64,000 nucleotides of DNA from assembly GCA_029168955.1 (NCBI GenBank), contig JAPDOI010000009.1:3501001-3565000 (forward strand), read 5' to 3'. Below the pieces are notes generated by a model, which was not told the DNA's origin, made no database searches, and was given only the letters and a program-made list of their open reading frames with translations. This stretch comes from Aplectana chamaeleonis. Taxonomy: Eukaryota > Nematoda > Chromadorea > Rhabditida > Cosmocercidae. Made by a program: the position numbers and the translations under genes. Each line of letters starts with the position of its first letter. Within the stretch, counting starts at the first letter, position 1. Below, piece after piece: positions 50,181-59,378 of this stretch.

Positions 50181-51171
50181 TATGTGTGGTTCAAAGTCCC
50201 TTGCTGATTCCAATTATGTGTCCCGAAACGTAGGAAACTTCTTGAATACGGACTTTTGTCGTCTCGAAAGTAACCCTAAATTCAGTGTCGAATGGCTGGT
50301 GGACGGGTTGTCCGAGGCATGTAATATCCGTGATTTGAAATTGATGCATGGGAACAGACCTGTAGGAAAAGAGAGGTTAAGAATGAATAGAGGAATGGGG
50401 ATTACGATTTGAAACCATCGCTCTTCGTGCCACTTCTTTTGAGCTTGAAAGGCCAACTATTTGTGGACCACCTTGAACCCTAATTGGAGTTTCGAAAAAT
50501 AGTCTACATATTGAGAATTGTGTGGGAGGACAAAAAGAAGCAATTTGAAGACTTAAAATTCCTCTGAAATGACGGGTAGATCGAAAACGGTCAAAAATTC
50601 ATTTCTTAGGATTTTTGAAATTTTTAGATTCTCAGCCCCAAGTTCGTTGAGGAGGGTCATTTGGGGCACTGGACACAAATATGAGGTCCGTTTTCAGATT
50701 ATTTTTTGGAAGGATACGGTTGGTTACGATGGGTAAAACGTCATTTATCCTCGGTAACCTTCATTAGTCTTCGGAAAAACTGCAAACGGATTTCATCTTG
50801 GTGTTATGCTCCCCTGCAGCAACTTTCGGCTGAAATTGTTGCAATATCTAAATCCAAAAATTTGACTTTTTGAACTGTTTTAGGTCTACCCAGGTTTAGT
50901 GACTGAAATATTAAAGTTTTGAATTGTTACTTTTTGTCTCCTCTCCCCCCCCCCCCACAATCCTCGATAGACCGACCATTTTGAGTTTATAAACTCGTTC
51001 AGTTCGAGTTCAGTGCGGTGGCAAAGTGGTTTCTTTCGTTTACCATGGACAGTTCCAAAAAAATATGTAAAAATCGGCCACAGTTGTAGTAAGACTGACC
51101 TTGGTTTCCTATTTTACTTGATGAAGCGGAGTCCTAGTATCTCTACGTATAAAGTTGACTATCATTTTCAG

Positions 51172-51304
51172 CATGGATGAGATTGTAGCTGTTTCGGTAT
51201 ACAAGGAAATCAGTGCGCTCATGGGAGACAAAGAAGACAAGAAGAAGGATATTTTTGACCCGGATCATATAAGAACCCCGCACACATCTGTCTCTCAACA
51301 ACAG
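51172..51304 (+). CDS. LMD-3/OXR1-family protein, end of GRAM-like segment
   Basis: ATTTTCAG acceptor, CAG|GTTTGT donor, 133 bp, phase 2 in (split codon AAC, Asn), phase 0 out. MDEIVAVSVYKEIS aligns with the ME-V--A-MYKEI block of OXR1; an acidic/basic linker MGDKEDKKKDIFDPDH follows. The 3.1-kb intron before it carries an M4 MITE and other repeats. Confidence 0.9.
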
Positions 51305-51363
51305 GTTTGTTCATTTGCGTCTTCGAAGACATTTCATGAATAGATAGGTTTGGTTGCTTTTAG

Positions 51364-51445
51364 GAAGATGCTGGTGATGTTGCTCTGCCTGAGCCTGTGG
51401 AAGAGATCCAGCAAGCGCCAGAAGATCCTTTCCAGCAGGACCCAG
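51364..51445 (+). CDS. LMD-3/OXR1-family protein, acidic linker exon
   Basis: CTTTTAG acceptor, CCAG|GTGTGT donor, 82 bp, phase 0 in, phase 1 out. Pro/Glu/Gln-rich peptide EDAGDVALPEPVEEIQQAPE. 59-bp intron before it, a typical short nematode intron. Confidence 0.85.
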
Positions 51446-51793
51446 GTGTGTAGACAAACCTCTGATTCTCATCGGTTAACGCTAGTAATGTGATGGTATT
51501 TCAGTTTATTGATGAAAATGAAAGGCCAAACTTGACAGTTTTGAGTTTTGGAGAATCCTCTATCAGCAGGAATCAACGCCGTAAAATTTTATCGATTTTT
51601 TTGGAAATACCGATTTTATTGATTTTTGGAAAAAGAAAATCGTTAAAAGTCTCGGGAAGTGGATCCATTCAATACAGGACCTTTAATAACCCCTATAAAT
51701 TTTGTTTGGGATTTGATTTCTCACCGTAAAGAGAAATAACCATGGCACTGCTTGCGTTGATCGATGGGGAACGAATTTGATGAATATTTTTAG

Positions 51794-51867
51794 TGAAGTT
51801 TGCTGTGTTCGAGCGGTTGGATTCTGATGGCAGCGCTGATGTGAAGGCGGATGAAACTCTAGAGCAG
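51794..51867 (+). CDS. LMD-3/OXR1-family protein, linker exon
   Basis: ATTTTTAG acceptor, CAG|GTTTGC donor, 74 bp, phase 1 in (split codon GTG, Val), phase 0 out. Peptide KFAVFERLDSDGSADVKADE. Not diagnostic alone but the phases fit on both sides. Confidence 0.78.
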
Positions 51868-51946
51868 GTTTGCTTACTTTCTTGTTTTTTTTTCCTCCAA
51901 ATCCTCATTTTTCTCTGGTGTTTCTGGTCCTTTTCGCTCATTTTAG

Positions 51947-52042
51947 TTGTTGAAAGCGGGTGCAAGGCATCAGAAAATCGCCAGATGTTTGACCGAAGCA
52001 CTCCTTTCCGCAGAAAAAGTTTCACCTTATGAGGATTTTTAG
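51947..52042 (+). CDS. Probable exon, internal or alternative terminal
   Basis: Acceptor CTCATTTTAG after a 79-bp intron, phase 0 in. The frame LLKAGARHQKIA, RCLTEALLSAEK, VSPYEDF then TAG at 52040-52042. It is either an internal exon ending at AAA|GTTTCA (51947-52018, 72 bp, phase 0 out, fitting the next exon) or a terminal exon giving a short protein without TLDc. The donor is weak, so both stay open. Confidence 0.55.
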   Translation: MLKAGARHQKIARCLTEALLSAEKVSPYEDF

Positions 52043-52174
52043 TGTTTCATTCGTAAACGTTTACCTTTGCATGGCTCCTTGACATTGCTCACTCGTGTCC
52101 GTACGCCTCACGGTCCGGTAATTTCTCACGCGAGTCGAGCCCGGATCGAGTAAAATGTACTCCAGAACCTTAAC

Positions 52175-52502
52175 CCCTAAAAAAATCCCCATCCTGGGAG
52201 TCGCACCTCCAAAGGTCTCCGAGACAGAGATGGAACTTGGCAGGCGTGCCAGGTGCACCCTTGCATCGTTACGCTGTGGACACTCCCCCATGCTTATGTC
52301 ATACTTGCATAGGATTGACAACAGCAAACCTGACGAGTGTCCTGATTGCGGTAGTCAAGGGCATACTACTGCGCACCTGTTCAATTGCCCGAAAAGACCG
52401 ACTACATTGACGACAATGGATCTGTGGACGAACCCAGTGCTAGTGGCCGAGTTTCTGAACCTTTGACAGAACCCCTCTCTGTGGCTGCAAAGAAGAAGAA
52501 GA
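52175..52502 (+). mobile_element. Non-LTR retrotransposon fragment with 11-bp target duplication
   Basis: Plus strand, flanked by AGAACCTTAAC (52164-52174 and 52503-52513). Encodes the same C-terminal zinc region as at 43.8 kb (CPDCGSQGHTTAHLFNCP, TMDLWTNPVLVAEFLNL, stop) with an open frame of about 100 codons, then an (AAG)n tail at 52490-52502. About 330 bp, 5'-truncated. Lies in the intron between 52042 and 54146. Confidence 0.88.
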
Positions 52503-53522
52503 AGAACCTTAACGCGAGGCAACGGTAATCGTTAGTGGCTTAAGATGATCGCAGAAAAGTAAGCAATGTCCTATAAGATGACAATTTGCTTGATTTCACC
52601 CAAATGCGGGGACATCGCGGCACCGTCCATTTCAACACGCGCGACGGTAATCGACCGCGACGCAGCACGCAAGGGTGAGCAATGTCCGCTCTCCCCTTCC
52701 CAAAGTTGTTGAATTCTCTGGATGCAGTTTTTTTCGTATAAATCAGTCGAATTTTTGAGACGACGTCGAATGCACAGCTTCCGAATTGTCGGCGAAATTT
52801 TGGCTACATTGGGTATTTGGGTGCATTTTCGATTATGTCTGTCAGGCAAAGTAATCGATTTTCTTATTGAAACGTAGGATATCCGAAAATTCGCAGCTGC
52901 CACTGTTATGCAAGAGTCGGATGCCATCGCAATGCAGTATTTACAGGGTTGAGCAGGCCCGTTGCGCAAATTTTTGGAGGAGCTATAACCCCCCCCGTTG
53001 ACCAAAATTTTGGGAAAAAAATGAAAAATTATAACGATTACCCGTCGACTAGTAGACATCAAGTTTGTATTCGGCACATCGAACAGCCCCTGAATAGAAA
53101 TTTCGACTGAAATTTGATACTTTGTCCAAACTACCGTAAACCCACCGTAACGTAGATCTTCATGAAGGCCTTTGCAGACACAGCTCTTCTCGCACTGCAG
53201 TCTTACTATCAGAGAACGGTTATTATTACCTCATTTTAGCTTACCAAGTGGTTTGGAGAAAACCGTTCTCCCCGAAAATTTTACGTCCCTCCCCCACTTT
53301 CCATTTTTCTTCAAAAGGTTTCCAAAAAATTCTACAACCCTCCGTTGAGCCAAGTCGCAACCCTGCTCAACGATGAGTATGTATTTATAGACTTTACATG
53401 AGAAGACCCATGCAGGGAAGGCTCATTATCCAAGTTTATCTGAAAAGTAGGATGTTTGAAAAGGTTTGGTGCAATTTTATTTGAAATATTTGGAAGTTTG
53501 AAATCCTATTATGGTCGAATGG

Positions 53523-53717
53523 TCGAGTACTATCGTTCTCGGAGCTAAGTTCGTGTTACTGCAGCTTTTCCATCATGCGACACGCAATAATCGTGCTGGG
53601 AGAGAGGTGAATCGTGGCGGGACCAAATGGCCCCAGCACGATGATCACTTGTCGCATGAAGCAACAGTGCAGTACGCAAATACGGACCGGAATCGGGCCC
53701 CGAGTACTATAGTAACC
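53523..53717. repeat. Palindromic MITE-like repeat
   Basis: GAGTACTATCGTTCTCGG at the left, CCGAGTACTATAGTA at the right; inner arms CATCATGCGACA / TGTCGCATGA and CGTGCTGGG / CCCAGCACG. No coding capacity. Confidence 0.65.
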
Positions 53718-54145
53718 GAAAAGGCCAATTTAAAATATTTCCGGAACTTTGCATATTCGGAATGACCAGTATCCGATCATTTTTGAAAAGTCGGAAAGAT
53801 CCGAGAAATTTGGCTGTTTCCGAATAGGCGGGAATATCCAGAGGGGGGATATCTTTATGTATTCAAAAAGTCCGACGTTTGGAGCGGTATTCTTTTTTTT
53901 TGAGTATGGGAGATATTCGAAAAGTTTGGAATCCGACAGTGTTTTAATAGGCGGATATCTGAAAAAAATATATAAATTTGATTACGTTCCGAAGTCGGCT
54001 ATGGATTCGATGTGTTGCGGGGCGTAAGTGTCCCATTCGAGAAGCTGAGCTTTTCCAACTTAGGTCGATATTTGTCTGTAACTGCTCAAACGTGGATTTA
54101 GGGCTGGGAAAATGGAACATAAGTCACCGTTTTGTGTCTTTCCAG

Positions 54146-54260
54146 GAATCAGGAAAGGGTGGGAGTGAAATTTTTCTGCCATCGATCGATGAGGAGTCGC
54201 ATAACCTCAGATCACCGGATGAGGATCGCCGAAACAGGGCCAGCAGCGACCTGACGCAAG
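54146..54260 (+). CDS. LMD-3/OXR1-family protein, acidic linker exon
   Basis: CTTTCCAG acceptor, CAAG|GTTGTT donor (non-optimal), 115 bp, phase 0 in, phase 1 out. Peptide ESGKGGSEIFLPSIDEES, then a charged segment RSPDEDRRNRASSD. The 2.1-kb intron before it holds a non-LTR insertion. Confidence 0.8.
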
Positions 54261-54329
54261 GTTGTTTCACGCTTTGTATATCAAATTAATTGGTTATTTC
54301 AGTAGACAATGTAAAATTTTGTTTTCCAG

Positions 54330-54510
54330 AATATGCTCAAGTTCACATGCGTGACCGCTCGTCGACGTCATCGTCTACACAAGAAGGGGGCGAACGACCT
54401 CGTTCATACTCGGAATTGGATTCGAGTCAGGCTCAACAGTCTGGGTTCGGTTCTCGATTTTCGCCTAATGTTGCGCGACGATCGTTTGGGAAACTTGGAC
54501 GAACTCTTAG
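54330..54510 (+). CDS. LMD-3/OXR1-family protein, Ser-rich exon
   Basis: TTTTCCAG acceptor, CTTAG|GTGAGT donor, 181 bp, phase 1 in (split codon GAA, Glu), phase 2 out. Ser-rich peptide SSTSSSTQEGGERPRSYSE, then SFGKLGRTL. An alternative acceptor TTATTTCAG at 54302 is also in phase and would add nine codons. 69-bp intron before it. Confidence 0.8.
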
Positions 54511-54684
54511 GTGAGTTTAGGAGAATAGCTACATAGAGTTGAATGCTGCGTCAAGTGTCAGAAAGGCAGAGTCTAAGGCTCTGTTCATACTTGCTGTTGC
54601 CGCGATTTGGCTGTGTGAGGGTTTTTTTTTCAGGCGAACTTGAGACAAAATTGTTGATTTAAGAGGGATTTTCGGCTGATTTCA

Positions 54685-54930
54685 GCCCGGGTCTCATTGG
54701 AGCGAAAGGGTTGAAAGAACGGACGAAAACGGGCCCGAAAGAACTCTTAATGGCTCCGAAATCCGCTCGCGCTAGACTTTTTTGATCAATCGATGCGTAT
54801 CTGATACACGCTAGAGAAGGGCTAGCGCGAGCGGATTTCTGAGCTAATAAGGGCGCTCCTGGGCTCGTTTTTGTTCATACTTTCGACCCTATTGCTCCAA
54901 TGAAACCCCGATCTTTCGATTTCCGGCGAA
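54685..54930. repeat. Inverted repeat of about 85 bp per arm
   Basis: TCTCATTGGAGCGAAAGGGT with TCCGCTCGCGCTAG on the left, CTAGCGCGAGCGGA and ACCCTATTGCTCCAATGA on the right, with a spacer of about 50 bp. MITE-like; an M3 end (GTGGACACTGCCTTT) follows at 54951. Confidence 0.65.
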
Positions 54931-54966
54931 AACACGAAGAGGAAATCTATCGTGGACACTGCCTTT

Positions 54967-56196
54967 CTTCTTCTTCTTGTCAGCCATGAACAGAGCATCG
55001 CATCAGAGGCGTAGGAAGCTAGCCACCTCACACGGCTTGTACCATAGATCTCGAGCAGACAAGGTTGTAGGCCTGGCCGGACATGAAAATAGATGCAATG
55101 AATCATGTCCAGCGTATTCACAATCGGGGCATTCATCTGGGACTGACTGATCAATCCGATGAGTGTAGGCCTTTAGATATCTGGAGTGGCCTCATCGCAG
55201 ACCAGCGAGGATTGTTCGGGTACGTCTCGGTAGTCCAGCTTCGCTGTCGTCGACTCGCGGGGGCACGCCACCATAGATTGAGTTGGGCTGAGCATCAGAC
55301 AGGTAATCTGCCACGAACCGCGTATGCTCAGCGATCTGGAGTCTTCCTCGCGATAGCTCGGATGTAGCCCAGCGTTGTTGATCGACTGCAGACAGAGAAG
55401 CACTGAGCGGCGTGCGTATGCTTCTTGGGTGGGGGCCAGACGACAGAAGATGGTAATTTGGATGGGTCGGGCTCTTGACAATACTTATTAGAAATTGCTG
55501 AGACTGGAGTAAGCAGTGCTCTTTCACGGGAAGTAGGCCGGTTTCCTGACGAAGATGCGGAATAGGCGTCGACTTGTGACATCCAGTGATATGCCTGAGG
55601 GCAGCATTCTGTGTTCTCTGCAATCTGCACCAAGAGGATTCAGAGAGATGTCTGGTCCATATAGGGGCACCATATTCCAGGACCGGCTGCACCATGGCCC
55701 TGTATGTCATACGTAGCACTTCCTTCGTGCTGCCCCAAGTAGTTCCAGCCAGTGCGCGAAGAATGTTGTTGCGCGAGTTGGCTGAGGCAGCACGTATACG
55801 CATATTCTCATGAAATCGTAGCGAGGGATCCAGGAAGACTCCCAGTAGTCGACGATGCTTAGACAGTGGCAGCTCGTGGCCATCCCAGATGACCTTGGGA
55901 TGAAGCCGATGTTCGATAGTAGCCGTCGTACATAGTGTGACACTTGACTTGGACGCAGACACAGTCAGCAACTTTGATTTGAGATACACAGCCAACGTTC
56001 GTAAGTAGTTGTTCATGGTGGCAGTGGCTCGGTCAATAACTGAGTCCGTGCAAACGATAGTGATGTCATCAGCGTACAGGCACAGATGAATGCCAGTTGG
56101 TGGCTCAGGAATATCAGAAAGAAATAGCGAGAACAGGCTAGGGGACAACACCCCGCCTTGCGGGACACCGGCTTTCAATGGGACCGAAGACGATAG
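54967..56196 (-). mobile_element. Non-LTR retrotransposon, 3' 1.2 kb
   Basis: Minus strand, (GAA)n tail at 54967-54978, 8-bp flank CTGCCTTT at 54959-54966 and 56197-56204. It begins in the reverse transcriptase just before motif B, so it is 5'-truncated. The left junction falls in an M3 end, which is therefore the older element. Confidence 0.82.
55001..56178 (-). pseudogene. Reverse transcriptase C-terminal half
   Basis: Frame 56178-55192 (minus) has motif B AGVPQGGVLSPSLFSLFL, motif C CLYADDITIVC, then LKSKLLTVSASKS, HRRLLGVFLDPSLRF, TYRAMVQPVLEYGAPIW and LQRTQNAALRHITG. A frameshift near 55195 leads to the zinc motif CPDCEYAGHDSLHLFSCP and the stop after VASFLRL near 55001. The N-terminal part (endonuclease, motif A) is absent. 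Related to, but a different subfamily from, the three shorter fragments. Confidence 0.85.
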
Positions 56197-56649
56197 CTGC
56201 CTTTAATATATCCTGGTTTATAGTGCTCGTGCGAAATCGATTCAAGGTAGTGTTGCTCAAGGAACGAAACAAGTTGCTCATGGAGTTGTGACACATACGA
56301 AGAGTGCTGCAGGTATTTCAAAGCTCCCAGAGATGCCTTTTTCCGGCAGCGCTTATGAACATGGCCGAGACAACATTGTATATAGTCCTGAACGGCATCT
56401 ATTAGAGCGCCAACGGCGTTAGAAATGTCAAAAACAAGCCAGAATGTATTCCGATTCTCGAAACGTTTCTCATAGGAATAGCAATTTACAGACTGGCAAT
56501 TCAGGATAGCTTGAGCAGGGTCACCGCGGCTCGTTTTAGGCTCTTCCAATGATGTTGGCGTTTGGTAGGAGCTGTATGGATCTATTTACGTTGTTGTCAC
56601 AACCATGGTGACGGACGCGTAATCTCTCTTGCTCTTAAATTCTGTTTAG

Positions 56650-56726
56650 ACTCCCTACAAACGGGATTGGAGACGGGTGTCAAGGTAGTTGGAGAAGCTG
56701 CTAATGCTGCTGCGAATCAGGCTAAG
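56650..56726 (+). CDS. LMD-3/OXR1-family protein, Ala-rich helical exon
   Basis: TGTTTAG acceptor, GCTAAG|GTACGA donor, 77 bp, phase 1 in, phase 0 out. Peptide DSLQTGLETGVKVVGEAANA then AANQAK. The phase does not match the preceding identified exon (phase 2 out), so an exon is probably unrecognised in 54511-56649 or a different donor is used. Confidence 0.68.
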
Positions 56727-56818
56727 GTACGATTTTTTGTCTCCAGATCCTTTTAGGTAGGCCTCTGGTAGACCTACATAGACGTGGTATAAGTGTAATT
56801 CAAAACCCAGCTTTTAAG

Positions 56819-56929
56819 GCTGCAGCTGATGTGGTGGCAGGTGTCCCTGGACGAGTGGTCGATATGGGGACAAGTTTGGTGTCAGATGGGATCAATGGCG
56901 TACAGGAGATATTCAATGTGGATGTGGAG
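56819..56929 (+). CDS. LMD-3/OXR1-family protein, helical exon
   Basis: Acceptor CTTTTAAG (non-consensus AAG), donor GAG|GTAAAT, 111 bp, phase 0 in and out. Peptide AAADVVAGVPGRVVDMG, then TSLVSDGINGVQEIFN, continuing the amphipathic pattern of the exon before. 92-bp intron before it. No TLDc exon follows in the window. Confidence 0.7.
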
Positions 56930-57197
56930 GTAAATTTTCTTTCCAAATGCTAGTGATTCGCAATGTCTGTGGCTGCGCTAAACCAGAATTCAAATGGGTC
57001 GCGAAAACACGTTCAAGGGGTAAATGTTAGACGCATCAAGGGATCACATTGATTTTTTTTGCTCAGCCACATATTTGCACCTATTGACAATATTTGCCGT
57101 CTCAAAGTTCCGTACTAGCCCAAGGTTCACTACCTTCAAAATGAGTCCGAATGGGAATAAGTGGGGAGTTTGGGGCTGTTGCGGGTAAAGCGAGCGT

Positions 57198-57317
57198 AAA
57201 GCGGGGTTCATGCTTCACGCGACGTGCGACGAAACGCAATGTTCAGCATATGTATGGAACAAAGGTCGATATGACTGCTCCTCACTGCCGCGCGTTGCGG
57301 AAAGCATGAACCCCGCC
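57198..57317. repeat. Short palindromic MITE
   Basis: GCGGGGTTCATGCTT at 57198 and AAGCATGAACCCCGC at 57303, with partly complementary GC-rich interior. Confidence 0.65.
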
Positions 57318-57379
57318 TAACGCTGCGCGCATTACGGAAACGGTGCCGCTGCTACACGCGTTACCATTGCTAGTAAGTA

Positions 57380-57658
57380 CTGTGCTTATCTGGGCCAAAC
57401 TTCGGCCCGCAATTGCGACTCGACACGCTTTGCGGCCGCACGCGCTCGAGTCAGTCGGGTTTCCAGCGCCAAAGCCGACTCGATGTGGCTTTTTTATACA
57501 GTTTTCTTCAATTTTTCTTAGTTTCCAGTTTTAGAAACCCACCTGAAGTCAGCAGATCGGCGGCTGTGGCGCTGGAAGCTCTTGTGACTCGGGAGCGTGC
57601 GGCCCCAAAGCGTGTCGAGATGCAATTGCGGACCGGAATTCGGCCCAGATAAGCACAG
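57380..57658. mobile_element. TA-flanked MITE with inverted repeats of about 95 bp
   Basis: CTGTGCTTATCTGGGCC at the left, GGCCCAGATAAGCACAG at the right, TA at 57378-57379 and 57659-57660. Arms include GACTCGACACGCTTTG and the complement and end near TTTCCAGCGCC. Short central spacer, no gene. Confidence 0.82.
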
Positions 57659-57684
57659 TAGCTCGCTGGCGTGTCATCTGGCTA

Positions 57685-58026
57685 ACTCAGGCGATTCTCG
57701 GCCCTGTTCCGCATCCAACAGTATTCAGAATCACCTCACATTTTAGCTCTTCCCCTAGTCTCACTGCCGCTGTTGTTGCTGTTTGCGCGAACAAGAGTAG
57801 CCTGTGGCCGTATTCATGAAACCGGTGGAGCCTCTCGGGAAGGTTCAAAGTCCGCCAGCTGCATACATCGGCTGGTTCTAAAATCTTCCCGGGAGGCTCT
57901 CGTAGTTTCGTGAGTGCGGCCACTGGACAGAAATAGCAGTGGCCCGGACAGCAGTAGAAGCTGACCCGCAGATTGAGAAGACGGCTCGAACTGTCGGGTG
58001 ACTTGGGACCGAGAGTCGCCTGAGAG
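57685..58026. mobile_element. M5 MITE, diverged and interrupted
   Basis: Left ACTCAGGCGATTCTCGGCC, right GAGAGTCGCCTGAG; inner GTTGTTGCTGTTTGCGCGAA and CAGCAGTAGAAGC words resemble 18680-18919. A foldback segment (57801-57925) is inserted. Confidence 0.65.
57801..57925. mobile_element. Foldback MITE inside M5
   Basis: GTGGCCGTATTCATGAAACC at the left, GTTTCGTGAGTGCGGCCAC at the right, with GGAGCCTCTCGGGAAG and its complement inside. Confidence 0.65.
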
Positions 58027-58656
58027 GGATCAATATGCCCGATTCAAGCGCGGGAATGGCAGAATTATGTACAGGACCAATCAATGTACAGTGCACCGCC
58101 CCGGAAAAGACATTGGTGTAGTTGCGGCCAACACAATGAGCATACGGTAGATTCCTGGCCCCGAATTTCGTCATAAAACTTGACGACCAGCTGAACTTTT
58201 GAAGTGATGTTTCGATCCTTCCCGTTTTTCCATTGTGTTTTTTTTTGTTTTTTCAAATGTTGAGTGTTCCAAGTAGGGATTTCCTGTTATGCGTGATGTT
58301 ATGCGTGAGGGAATCTGATGTTTTTTTTTTGGGATTTCTGAGAATTTTTTCCTCCAAAGTTTCACCATAATCTGAGAAAAAATTGTCGATTTTTGTGTAT
58401 TTTCTGCTTGGAGTGGAACTAAGGCATATTGCATCTCATTCTCAAAGGATTTAGTGATTCGCTCAGGTTTCGCCTTGTTTTAGGAGTTTTTTTTTCAGTG
58501 CGAAAAATTCAAAATCGTTGTGTTCGCCGAATACGTTTCCCGTTCTGTTTCTTTCCATTCGAAAGAAGACGATCGTTTTGACAATCCTTACCAGCTCAGA
58601 AAAAAACTAAAAATTTGTCTGAAAATCCAAAAAAAATTGCGGGTTCGTCGAATGTA

Positions 58657-58801
58657 ACGTCGGTATGGATCCGGAAGAGACTTTGCGTTCACTGTTGAAG
58701 GTTGGCGCAAATTCGGTGCACCTATGTTATAGCATATGGCACCGAGTTTGCGCCAACCTTCAACAGTGAACGCAAAGTCCCTTCACGATACATACCGCCG
58801 T
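58657..58801. mobile_element. Near-perfect palindromic MITE, 145 bp
   Basis: Arms of about 65 bp: ACGTCGGTATGGATCC at the left, CATACCGCCGTT at the right, with GACTTTGCGTTCACTGTTGA and TTGGCGCAAA inside. TA at 58655-58656 and 58802-58803. Confidence 0.82.
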
Positions 58802-58954
58802 TAAGTTTACCGGCAAAACTCAAGATTTCGAAGAAAAGACGAATATAAGCAAGGAGAAACAATGTAAATCGTAGAAAAAGGAAAACTCTTCTAGAGCATC
58901 GGCTGGTCGGCTGATTGTGTGACAGATCTACACAAACGTGAGGAATCTATAGTA

Positions 58955-59107
58955 TCCTCTGTTTCGGAGTGAAATTTATTTCCATTCATCGCGTGCGTCT
59001 TCGCGCGTATGCTTCGTCTGCTTTTTCGTAAACTTTCTCGGTGTCTCTACATTCGCTCCGCTCAAGCGCATGGTGGAACGGAGTAAATCTGGCTCCGAAC
59101 CAGAGGA
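58955..59107. mobile_element. M4 MITE
   Basis: TCCTCTGTTTCGGAGTGAAA at the left, GGCTCCGAACCAGAGGA at the right, TA flanks (58953-58954, 59108-59109). Interior GCGTGCGTCTTCGCGCGTAT. Confidence 0.8.
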
Positions 59108-59378
59108 TATATTTAGCGTGTGGGCCGCAATCGCACCGCCGCCTTATCGAGAGGCGATCGACTGCTTTTATGTTTTTTTTTTCGTTTTTTTTATCTCTCT
59201 CTCATTCACTTGTCTTATCGAAGATATAAAAGTCGCGTGTGTGGCCGTGGCAGCCGTCGTAGTATAAAATAGGCCTAATATTCCGAATAAACCAAATATT
59301 TTGATATCCTGACTAATTTAATTGGCCGAAAATCCCATCCGATCATTATCTGGATAAAGAGAATATTTGGACTGTATA

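Noticed and set aside
54678..54785. Possible lmd-3 exon after GATTTCAG with a 35-codon frame
   Set aside because: No donor of suitable phase before the stop, and it lies in an inverted-repeat MITE.
56175..56549. 125-codon minus-strand frame upstream of the retrotransposon
   Set aside because: Overlaps MITE-derived words (ACGGCGTTAGAAATGTCAAA); no motif, not part of the reverse transcriptase frame.
58497..58655. Open stretch after TTTTTTTTCAG in the last intron, about 50 codons
   Set aside because: Lys/Arg-rich chance-like peptide, no similarity to the family, poor donor.
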